This document shows, piece by piece, positions 42,642 to 50,296 of a stretch of 64,000 nucleotides of DNA (its first letter is position 1; the number at the start of each line of letters is the position of its first letter). The position numbers and the translations under genes were made by a program. The stretch spans positions 1,116,001 through 1,180,000 of the forward strand of contig NZ_AP022564.1 of assembly GCF_010727125.1 (NCBI RefSeq), given 5' to 3'. The stretch is from Mycolicibacter terrae. GTDB taxonomy: Bacteria; Actinomycetota; Actinomycetes; Mycobacteriales; Mycobacteriaceae. The notes below the pieces were generated by a model. The model was not told the DNA's origin. It searched no databases and saw only the letters and a list, made by a program, of their open reading frames with translations.

Positions 42642-44206
42642 CCACATCAGCTGGCGCGCCGTGCAGCATCCCCGATGAGATCGCGGCTGCGGCAAGCCGA
42701 TACCCCGAAACCGCCGTCGTGGTGGACAGCGATGTCCGGCCAGACTCGACTACTCTCGGTGAACTCTTCGACGAGAGTCGCCGGGTAGCCGCCTCCCTGG
42801 TGGCACTGGGTATCCGGCCCGGTCACGTCGTCGCCGCGCAGCTGCCGAACTGGCGGGAATGTTTCACCACCCATGCGGCGGTGTGGCTGTGCGGCGCGGT
42901 GCTGGTGCCCATCGTGCCGATCTACGGGCCCCGCGAAGTCGCCTTCATTGCCGCCCGGTCCAAAGCCCGGGCGCTCATCATCGCCCGCGAGCTCCGCAAT
43001 CGCGACACGGTGGCAACCGTGGAAGCCGTCAGGGAACTTCCCGGCCTGCAGCACTGTGTCATGGTCGGGACACCGCTGCCGGATACCACCCCCTACGAGG
43101 CGTTGGCCGGCGGCGACGCAACGGGATTCACCCCGATCCAACCGCCCGGGGGTGCCAGCCGTGCGCTGCTGGTCTATACCTCGGGCACCACCGCGGAGCC
43201 CAAAGGCGTGCAGCACAGCCACAACAGTCTGCTGGGCGAGATCCGCGCAATGGACGAGACGCGTGCGTCAGGACCCGATCTGACTGTGCTGTCGGCGTTT
43301 CCGTCCGGACACATCGCCGGCACCCTGGGCTTCCTGCGGACGTTGTGCCGGGCCAATACCACCATCGCCCTCGACACCTGGAACCCGGAGCGGGCCGCGC
43401 GGCTCATCGCCGAGCACGGTGTCGGCTCCTCCGGAGGCGCGCCCATTCACCTGAGCGGGCTTCTGGACGTCGCTGAACGAGACGGGCTCGACCTGTCATG
43501 TCTGCGCGAATACACCACCGGTGCCGCGGGCGTGGCCGGTGCGCTGATCCGCCGCGCCGACCGCTTCGGTGTGGGAGCGTTCCGCTGTTACGGGTCCTCC
43601 GAACATCCCACCATCAGTTCCGGAGTACCGGAGGATCCGCTGGACAAGCGCGCCGACACCGACGGGCGCATCACACCGGGCACCCGAATCAGGCTGGTCG
43701 ACGATGACGGATGCGACGTCGACGCCGGCGGCCACGGCGAGATCTGGACCCGCGGGCCGGAACTGTTCTGCGGCTACACCGACGCCGTTCACAACCGCGA
43801 TGCCATGGTCGACGGCTGGTTTCGCACCGGTGACGTCGGTTGCCTCGACGCCGACGGCTATCTGCGGATCACAGACCGGAAGAAGGACATCATCGTCCGC
43901 GGCGGGGAGAACATCTCCTCCAAGGAGGTCGAGGATGTACTCGGTGACCACCCGGCGGTCGCCGAGGCGGCGGCGGTGGGGATGCCCGACGAGAAATACG
44001 GCGAACGGGTCTGCGCGTTCGTCGTCCTCAACGATGGTCAGCCGTTCGGGATCGCCGAGGCCGCAGATCATTTCGCACAGTGCGGCCTGGCCCGGCAGAA
44101 GACACCGGAGCGAATCGTGGTGGTCGGCGAACTACCCCGGACAGCGAGCGGAAAAGTGCAGAAGCACCTGCTGAGAAGACAACTCGAATCATCGATTCCC
44201 GACTGA
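42635..44206 (+). CDS. acyl-CoA synthetase (FadD-type AMP-binding)
   Basis: A 523-residue ANL-family ligase. YTSGTTAEPKGVQHSHNS is the nucleotide-binding motif, followed by CYGSSEHPTISSG, TGDVGCLDADGYLRITDRKK and the catalytic Lys in RTASGKVQKHLL. It activates a carboxylic acid to its CoA ester. ATG 42635 overlaps the end of the thiolase-like gene; ATG 42620 is possible but deeper in that gene. It is followed 11 bp later by the SDR gene. Confidence 0.92.
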   Translation: MLTTSAGAPCSIPDEIAAAASRYPETAVVVDSDVRPDSTTLGELFDESRRVAASLVALGIRPGHVVAAQLPNWRECFTTHAAVWLCGAVLVPIVPIYGPREVAFIAARSKARALIIARELRNRDTVATVEAVRELPGLQHCVMVGTPLPDTTPYEALAGGDATGFTPIQPPGGASRALLVYTSGTTAEPKGVQHSHNSLLGEIRAMDETRASGPDLTVLSAFPSGHIAGTLGFLRTLCRANTTIALDTWNPERAARLIAEHGVGSSGGAPIHLSGLLDVAERDGLDLSCLREYTTGAAGVAGALIRRADRFGVGAFRCYGSSEHPTISSGVPEDPLDKRADTDGRITPGTRIRLVDDDGCDVDAGGHGEIWTRGPELFCGYTDAVHNRDAMVDGWFRTGDVGCLDADGYLRITDRKKDIIVRGGENISSKEVEDVLGDHPAVAEAAAVGMPDEKYGERVCAFVVLNDGQPFGIAEAADHFAQCGLARQKTPERIVVVGELPRTASGKVQKHLLRRQLESSIPD

Positions 44207-44217
44207 GAGGCACGGAT

Positions 44218-45072
44218 ATGGGCAGGGTGGAAAACAAGGTAGTGCTCGTCACCGGCGGCGCGCGCGGACAGGGCCGCGGCCATGCGGTGCGGTTGGCCGA
44301 AGAAGGCGCCGACATCATCCTGTTCGACATCTGCTGCGACGTCGAACACAACGACTACCCGCTGGCCACCGAACAGGATCTGGAGGAAGCACGCCTGCAG
44401 GTCGAGAAGACCGGACGCCGGGCGGTTTCGGCGGCGGTGGACGTCCGTGACCGCGGCGCGCTGACGGACGCGCTGGCCCGGGCGGTCGGCGAGTTGGGCA
44501 AGCTGGACGTCATCGTGGCCAACGCCGGCATCTGCCCGCTGGGTGCCGGTCAGCCGATCGGGGCGTTCACCAACGCCTTCGACGTCGACTTCGTCGGCGT
44601 CGTCAACACCGTCCATGCCGGGCTGCCCCACCTGGGCGCGGGCGCATCGATCGTGACGGTCGGATCGGTGGCCGGGCTGCTGGCGGAGAAGGCCGGCCCG
44701 GGCGCCGGGGCCGGCCCCACCGGAGCGGGCGGCTCCGGATACAACCTCGCCAAGCAGTTCATCGACCGCTACACCATCGCGCTGGCGGCGCAGTTGGCGC
44801 CGCTGTCGATCCGCGCCAACGTGGTGCACCCGACCAACGTCAACACCGCGATGCTGCACAACGAGCCCATGTACAAGATGTTCCGGCCCGATCTCGAGCA
44901 CCCTGGGCGCGAGGATGCGATGCTGGCTTTCCCGATGATGCAAGGCATGCCGATTCCCTACGTCGAGCCCGAGGACGTCTCGCACGCGATCTGCTACCTG
45001 GCATCCGATGAATCACGCTATGTCACCGGACTTCAGCTCAAGGTTGATGCGGGCGCCAGCCTGAAGTTCTGA
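44218..45072 (+). CDS. mycofactocin-coupled SDR oxidoreductase
   Basis: A 284-residue short-chain dehydrogenase. GGARGQGRGHAVRLAEEGAD at the N-terminus and the extended insert after the second beta strand (FDICCDVEHNDYPLATEQDL) are characteristic of the mycofactocin-coupled SDR group, whose nicotinamide cofactor stays bound and is re-oxidised by mycofactocin. Catalytic Tyr and Lys lie in SGYNLAKQF. It would oxidise an alcohol in the pathway. It lies in the operon with FadD upstream and the luciferase-like gene 7 bp downstream. Confidence 0.88.
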   Translation: MGRVENKVVLVTGGARGQGRGHAVRLAEEGADIILFDICCDVEHNDYPLATEQDLEEARLQVEKTGRRAVSAAVDVRDRGALTDALARAVGELGKLDVIVANAGICPLGAGQPIGAFTNAFDVDFVGVVNTVHAGLPHLGAGASIVTVGSVAGLLAEKAGPGAGAGPTGAGGSGYNLAKQFIDRYTIALAAQLAPLSIRANVVHPTNVNTAMLHNEPMYKMFRPDLEHPGREDAMLAFPMMQGMPIPYVEPEDVSHAICYLASDESRYVTGLQLKVDAGASLKF

Positions 45073-45079
45073 GCCGGCG

Positions 45080-46081
45080 ATGCGGTGGGGTCTGCCCTGG
45101 CCGGGCGCCGAGCAGGCACGGGCAGCGGAAGCGGCCGGCGCGGTGGCGTTTTGCGCGGGCGAGTTCGCCGACACCAGCGCCTATGTGACGGCGGCGGAGA
45201 TGGCGCACACCACTTCCTCGGCGCACGTCGGTCCCGGCATCGCCTATGCCTTCGCCCGCTCGCCGTTTGTGCATGCCGCGTCGCTGCGGCAGCTGAACCG
45301 GGTCGCGCCAGGGCGGGTGTTTCTGGGCCTGGGTGCGGGAACGGCACGGATGAATCGGGACTGGTTCGGGGTGGATTCTTCCCGCCCCGCCGCGCGCATG
45401 GCGGAACTGATCCATTGTGTCCAAGCGTTTCTGCACGCCGAGAACGACGAGACGGTGACCTTCCACGGCGACTTCTACCACCTCGACGCACGGGTGCGGG
45501 CACCGGTGTTGGGCCGGATCGCGGTGCCGATCCTGGTGGGGGCATTCAATATCCATATGCTGCGCACCGCCGGCCGTGTCGCCGACGGCGTACTGGGACA
45601 CGGCCTGTTCACCGACCGCTGGTGGGACGAGGTGGTGGATCCGCAGCTGCAGATCGGCGCGCGGCAGGCCGGCCGGGACCCGGCGTCACTGTTGCGCTGG
45701 GGCTGGGTGATCACCGCGATCGACGACGCAGATCCGCAACGCGCGATCGCCGACGCCAAGCGGCAGATCGGGTTCGACCTCACGGTCAAAACCTATGACG
45801 CATTGGTTGAGCGCCATGGCTGGCACGACGAGGTCGCCGCCATCCGTTCCGAGTTCGCCACCGGTGACCCCCGCAATCTGGGCCGGCACGTGACCGACGA
45901 CATGCTGTGGGCGGTGGCGGTCTGTGGCGACACGATGCAGGCGCGAGAGATGCTGTCGGCTCGGCGGCGGCTGCCCGATACCGGCTTCTTCTCCCCGCCC
46001 GGATTCCTGGTCAGCCCGCGCCGGCGAGGGTATTACGGCACCGCGCTCATCGAGGCGCTCTCCGAATCTCCGGCGTTGTGA
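45080..46081 (+). CDS. luciferase-like (LLM class) flavin/F420-dependent oxidoreductase
   Basis: A 333-residue TIM-barrel protein of the bacterial luciferase-like superfamily. The pattern GRVFLGLGAGTARMNRDWFG and VPILVGAFNIHMLRTAGRVA (about 155-174) is typical, with a C-terminal arm ending in GFLVSPRRRGYYG. In mycobacteria many of these use F420 instead of FMN, but the sequence alone does not decide the cofactor. It closes the thiolase-FadD-SDR operon and is convergent with the next FadD gene, 44 bp away. Confidence 0.85.
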   Translation: MRWGLPWPGAEQARAAEAAGAVAFCAGEFADTSAYVTAAEMAHTTSSAHVGPGIAYAFARSPFVHAASLRQLNRVAPGRVFLGLGAGTARMNRDWFGVDSSRPAARMAELIHCVQAFLHAENDETVTFHGDFYHLDARVRAPVLGRIAVPILVGAFNIHMLRTAGRVADGVLGHGLFTDRWWDEVVDPQLQIGARQAGRDPASLLRWGWVITAIDDADPQRAIADAKRQIGFDLTVKTYDALVERHGWHDEVAAIRSEFATGDPRNLGRHVTDDMLWAVAVCGDTMQAREMLSARRRLPDTGFFSPPGFLVSPRRRGYYGTALIEALSESPAL

Positions 46082-46125
46082 ACCATCACGGCGGAGTCGT
46101 TCGGGGCGCAGGAGCGGCGAAGGCG

Positions 46126-47622
46126 CTACTGCTGCCAGGCGGGAAGGTGCGCCAGGATCTCGCGGCGCAGCACCTTGCCGGTCGCGGTGGTGGGAAGGCG
46201 GTCGCAGAACACGATGCGGTCGGGGGTGCGCGAGCCACGTAGCCGCTCACGGACGAAAGCCCGCAGTTGCTCCGGGTCCGGGCGGGTGGGGGATTCCGGC
46301 ACGATCACCGCGACGATGATCTGGCCCCATTCGGCGTCGTCGGCGCCCACCACCGCCACGTCGCGCACCGCGGGATGTTCGACGAGCACGTCCTCCAGTT
46401 CGGCGGGAGCGATGTTCTCCCCGCCCCGAATGATGGTGTCGTCGGCGCGGCCCAGGATGAACAGATAGCCGTCGTCGTCGACCGCCGCGCGGTCGCGAGT
46501 CGGAAACCAGCCGTCGTCGTCGAGCGCCGAACCCGACTCGGCGTAGCGCCCCGACACCTGCTCGCCGCGCACGTACAGCTCGCCGATCTCTCCCGGCCCG
46601 AGTACCGTGCCGTCCGCGGAGCGGATCTCGATCTGCACCCCGGGCACCGGCCGGCCCACCGAGCCCAGCCTTCGCGCGGCAGCCGGATCCGATGCTCGGT
46701 GCGCACTGCGGTGGTCGCCCGGTGTCAGCACTGCGATCGTCGAGCTGGTCTCGGTCAGGCCGTAGGCGTTGACGAACCCCACATCCGGCAACAGGTCCAG
46801 TGCCCGCCGAACCAGGGGCAAGGCGACCTTGGCGCCGCCGTAGGCCAGGTTGCGCAGCGACGGCAGCGGTTTCGGATCGGCCTCCAGCGCCGAGATGATG
46901 CGCTCCAGCATGGTCGGGACCACCGTCGCGGTGGTGATCCGCTCCTGGTCGACCAGAGCAATCCATCGCTCGGCAGCGAACCGCGGCAGGTACACCATTG
47001 TGCGTCCCGCGTACAGATTCGACAGAACCGCGCTGACTCCGGCGATGTGATAGGGCGGAACTGCGATCAGGGCCGCGTCCTCGGGTTCGGCCGACAAGAA
47101 CTCCACACTGCCGGTGACGTAGCTGACCAGGTTGGCGTGCGACAACTCGACGGCCTTGGGCTGCGATGTGGTCCCCGAGGTGAACAGCATGACGGCGGTG
47201 TCATCGGCCTCGGTCACGGTGTCCTCGGCAGGCCGAGCCTGTGCAGTGGCCGCCAGCAACTCTGCGGTGTCGATCACCGGGTAGCGGTCCCCGACGGCGG
47301 CGCGATACTCGGGATCGACGACCACCAGCGGTTCGGGCAACCGGGCGATCAGATCTTGCAGGGCCGAGGCACTGAGCCGATAGTTCAGCGGGGTGAATGC
47401 GCGGCCCGCGCGTGCGCAGGCCAGCATCAACAGCGGCAGCATGGCGCCGCCGAGACCGATGTAGGCGACGCAGGCGGCGTGTCGGCGGGCCAGCACCGCG
47501 TGCGCGCGCGCCGAAAGGTCGTCGAGTTCGGCTGTGGTCCAGCGCAGCTCGTCACAGACCACGATTTCCCGGGTCGGATCACCCGAGAGTGCCATCTGCA
47601 GCAGCAGTGTGATGCCCAGCAT
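46126..47622 (-). CDS. acyl-CoA synthetase / AMP-binding protein
   Basis: A 498-residue ANL-family enzyme: FTSGTTSQPKAVELSHAN, NAYGLTETSSTIAVL, FPTRDRAAVDDDGYLFILGR and the C-terminal Lys motif TTATGKVLRRE. The TRDRA segment replaces the usual TGD, a small deviation in the A7 region. It is divergent from the small gene at 47707 and the AMP-binding gene at 48015, around an operator copy at 47671. The acid substrate is unknown. Confidence 0.9.
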   Translation of the reverse strand: MLGITLLLQMALSGDPTREIVVCDELRWTTAELDDLSARAHAVLARRHAACVAYIGLGGAMLPLLMLACARAGRAFTPLNYRLSASALQDLIARLPEPLVVVDPEYRAAVGDRYPVIDTAELLAATAQARPAEDTVTEADDTAVMLFTSGTTSQPKAVELSHANLVSYVTGSVEFLSAEPEDAALIAVPPYHIAGVSAVLSNLYAGRTMVYLPRFAAERWIALVDQERITTATVVPTMLERIISALEADPKPLPSLRNLAYGGAKVALPLVRRALDLLPDVGFVNAYGLTETSSTIAVLTPGDHRSAHRASDPAAARRLGSVGRPVPGVQIEIRSADGTVLGPGEIGELYVRGEQVSGRYAESGSALDDDGWFPTRDRAAVDDDGYLFILGRADDTIIRGGENIAPAELEDVLVEHPAVRDVAVVGADDAEWGQIIVAVIVPESPTRPDPEQLRAFVRERLRGSRTPDRIVFCDRLPTTATGKVLRREILAHLPAWQQ

Positions 47623-47670
47623 GTTCCTCTTTCGCGGTCCGGGTGTTGCGCAGATCGCCCCAAAGATTAT

Positions 47671-47690
47671 TTACTAGATCAGTATCCTAT
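47671..47690 (-). promoter_or_regulatory. island operator motif, strong copy (minus orientation)
   Basis: On the minus strand this reads ATAGGATACTGATCTAGTAA, matching the copy at 17581 over AGGATACTGAT and TAG. It lies between the divergent starts at 47622 and 47707, 48 bp from the former and 16 bp from the latter. Confidence 0.58.
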
Positions 47691-47706
47691 TAGAAGGAGG
47701 ATGTTG

Positions 47707-48000
47707 ATGCCACTCATGCCGGGGGCGAGGCTGCGGACGGCGACGTCAGCCTGCGAGGTGCTCGTCGTTCGGGCACCGGCCACCGACGAGTCGCTGACCT
47801 GTGCCGGCGGTGTCATGGCGTGCGACATCAAGTCCGGCGTCGCGTCTGATGAGCAACCGGACATCGTGCTGGGCAAGCGGTACGCAGATGATCCCTCGGG
47901 GCTGGAAGTGCTCTGCGTGAAGGCCGGACGCGGGCCGCTGCGGTTCGGTGCGCGCGATCTCGTTATGCGCGCCCCCAAGGCGTTGCCGTCGTCGGATTAG
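47707..48000 (+). CDS. small hypothetical protein linked to acyl-CoA synthetases
   Basis: A 97-residue protein starting MPLMPGARLRTATSACEVLV, with a second Cys in LTCAGGVMAC and a conserved-looking GKRYADD segment. I recall similar small proteins next to AMP-binding genes in actinobacteria but know no function for them. AGAAGGAGG at 47692-47700 supports ATG 47707 and argues against ATG 47701. It starts 16 bp after the operator and is followed 14 bp later by the synthetase at 48015, so they form an operon. The Cys pattern might suggest metal or thioester chemistry; this is speculative. Confidence 0.7.
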   Translation: MPLMPGARLRTATSACEVLVVRAPATDESLTCAGGVMACDIKSGVASDEQPDIVLGKRYADDPSGLEVLCVKAGRGPLRFGARDLVMRAPKALPSSD

Positions 48001-48014
48001 CGCGGTGTGCAGAC

Positions 48015-49538
48015 ATGCAGATCCGCGATTGGACCGACGCCGCCAACCCGGCGATCATCATGCACCCCTCGGGCATTGCGGTGAGTTTCGCCGAACTCGA
48101 GGCACGAGCCAACCGCCTTGCCCACCACTTTCGGCGGGCCGGCCTCTGCCGGGGTGACACGGTCGCCGTCGTCATGGAGAACAACCATCACGTCCACGCG
48201 GTCATGTGGGCTGCCCGCCGTACCGGGCTGTACTACACCATGATCAATACTCACCTGACGCCGGCCGAAGCCGCCTACATCGTCGACAACAGCGGCGCCA
48301 AGGCGCTGATCGGGTCGCGCGTCACCCGCGCGCTGTGCGAGGGGCTGGCCGCCCACCTGCCCGGCGGGTTGCCCGGTCTGCTGATGCTTGCGGACGACGA
48401 CATGGAGGGCTGGCAGCGCTATCCGGAGTGCGTCGCCGGCCATCCCGCGGCGCTCGTCGCCGACGAGCGTGAGGGCGACCTGCTGCAGTATTCGTCGGGG
48501 ACCACCGGGCGCCCCAAAGGAATCCGCCGCGAGTTGCCGGACATCTCGCCGGCCGAGTCACCTGGACTGCTCAGGCCCCTGCTCGCCGTGTTGGGCATCG
48601 AAAAGCACGCGGTGTATCTGAGTCCCGCTCCGCTCTATCACACCGCGCCGTCGATGTGGTCGCTCGCGGTGCAGGCCGCCGGCGGAACTACGGTGGTCTT
48701 GGAGAAGTTCGACGCGGAGGGTGCGCTCGAGGCGATCCAGCGGTTCGGCGTCACCCACGGGCAGTTCGTCCCCGCGATGTTCGTGCGGATGCTCAAACTG
48801 CCGCCCGCGGTACGTCATCGCTATGACATCTCCACCCTGCGGCGGGTGGTGCACGCCGCAGCCCCGTGTCCGCTCGACATCAAGCAGCAGATGATCGACT
48901 GGTGGGGTCCCATCATCGACGAATACTACGGTTCGTCCGAGGGCGTCGGTGTCTCGTTCATCCGCGCCGAGGACTGGCTGGAACATCCCGGTTCGGTGGG
49001 CAGGCCGCTGGTCGGCATCCCGCACATCCTCGGTGCGGACGGCCGCGAGCTGCCGCCCGGACAACCCGGCGACATCTATTACGAGGGCGGCCTGTCGTTC
49101 AAGTACCTGCACGACCAGGAGAAGACCGCCGCGGCATTCAACGCGCAGGGCTGGGCCACCGTCGGCGATGTCGGCTACCTGGACTCCGACGGCTATCTCT
49201 ACCTGACCGATCGGCGCCATCACATGATCATCTCCGGGGGAGTCAACATCTACCCGCAAGAGGCCGAGGATCTGCTGATCTCCCACCCGAAGGTGCTTGA
49301 CGCGGCGGTCTTCGGGATTCCCGACGAGTCGATGGGGCAGTCGGTGAAAGCCGTTGTCCAGCCTGTTGATCCGACCGACACGACCGACCGTTTCGCCGAC
49401 GAGTTGCTGGCTTGGCTGCGCGATCGCCTGGCTCACTACAAGTGCCCGCGGACGATCTCATTCGAGGCGCAGTTGCCGCGTTCGGAGGCGGGCAAGTTGT
49501 ACAAGGACGTGCTGGTGGACAAGTACGGCGCCGGCTAG
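48015..49538 (+). CDS. acyl-CoA synthetase (FadD-type AMP-binding)
   Basis: A 507-residue ANL-superfamily ligase: YSSGTTGRPKGIRRELPD, EYYGSSEGVGVSF, VGDVGYLDSDGYLYLTDRRH and the C-terminal catalytic Lys in RSEAGKLYKDVLVD. It is related in pattern to the FadD at 28105 (shared APCPL and WWGPII regions). It activates a free acid to CoA ester. It marks the right end of the catabolic island; the next gene belongs to the conserved Rv3235-type block, and the two are convergent. Confidence 0.92.
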   Translation: MQIRDWTDAANPAIIMHPSGIAVSFAELEARANRLAHHFRRAGLCRGDTVAVVMENNHHVHAVMWAARRTGLYYTMINTHLTPAEAAYIVDNSGAKALIGSRVTRALCEGLAAHLPGGLPGLLMLADDDMEGWQRYPECVAGHPAALVADEREGDLLQYSSGTTGRPKGIRRELPDISPAESPGLLRPLLAVLGIEKHAVYLSPAPLYHTAPSMWSLAVQAAGGTTVVLEKFDAEGALEAIQRFGVTHGQFVPAMFVRMLKLPPAVRHRYDISTLRRVVHAAAPCPLDIKQQMIDWWGPIIDEYYGSSEGVGVSFIRAEDWLEHPGSVGRPLVGIPHILGADGRELPPGQPGDIYYEGGLSFKYLHDQEKTAAAFNAQGWATVGDVGYLDSDGYLYLTDRRHHMIISGGVNIYPQEAEDLLISHPKVLDAAVFGIPDESMGQSVKAVVQPVDPTDTTDRFADELLAWLRDRLAHYKCPRTISFEAQLPRSEAGKLYKDVLVDKYGAG

Positions 49539-49565
49539 CAGGGCCGGGGCGAGCTGGCCCGACCC

Positions 49566-50096
49566 TCAGCCGATGTGCAGCGCGACGATCTGCCACGCCG
49601 TGCCGTGGCCGGCCGCGCCCACCCGCTCGATGCGGCAGGCCAGCGCGTGCGTGCGCCGGCCGCGCCGGTAGGTGCCGAACGCCTCGACGGCGGTAGCCGG
49701 CTCGGAGGATCCTGCCGGTTGGACGCGCACCCGCTGCAGTGTCGCCGGCTCGCCCCGCGGCGCCGCTGCGCCCGGGCGCGCCGATTGCACCGATTCGGCC
49801 AGCCCGGCGGCGAGCAGCGGATGCAGGTGTTTGGCCGGGCGGCGCTGGTCCACGACTTCCAGGACCCGGCGCAGCGCGGCATCGGCGAACACCGCGGCCG
49901 ACTGCAGCGCCGCCGGCAGCCCGCCGCGCGCGGGCCGGTCCGCCCGCATTCCCGGCGGATGACCGCGGCGGGGCCGCGACAGCGGCGCCGATGCCCGCTG
50001 TACCGGCCGGCGCGGCAACGCCGCGCGGGCCGGGGGTTCGTAGTCGATCACCGGCGCGACGGTCGAGCGCACGGCTGGGGTGTGGTCGGTGGTCAT
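49566..50096 (-). CDS. Rv3235-family protein
   Basis: A 176-residue protein with a disordered Pro/Arg/Ala-rich N-terminal half and a conserved C-terminal domain (VFADAALRRVLEVVDQRRPA, and RTHALACRIERVGAAGHGTA before WQIVALHIG). The family is named after M. tuberculosis Rv3235, of unknown function; related actinobacterial proteins sit near SecA2 or division genes. GGAGAGC lies 4-5 bp before the ATG. Its position next to the Tgs3/PPK2/DesA3 genes repeats the Mtb order. Confidence 0.82.
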   Translation of the reverse strand: MTTDHTPAVRSTVAPVIDYEPPARAALPRRPVQRASAPLSRPRRGHPPGMRADRPARGGLPAALQSAAVFADAALRRVLEVVDQRRPAKHLHPLLAAGLAESVQSARPGAAAPRGEPATLQRVRVQPAGSSEPATAVEAFGTYRRGRRTHALACRIERVGAAGHGTAWQIVALHIG

Positions 50097-50296
50097 TGCA
50101 GCTCTCCACGGTCGATCCGATCGGACGGGCCCGCTGGAGAGTGGCAGGTGTCCGGCGATCATCGCACAATCGCGGCATGGCCGTATCCGCGTGCGCCGCG
50201 CGGCTGGGGCGGGCTACCGTGGGCGGCAGTGTTTTTCTCCGGTTCGGGGTGCCCTCAGCGCCCATTCGGATCGAGTCAGCAGGGAGGGCGGGCCGC

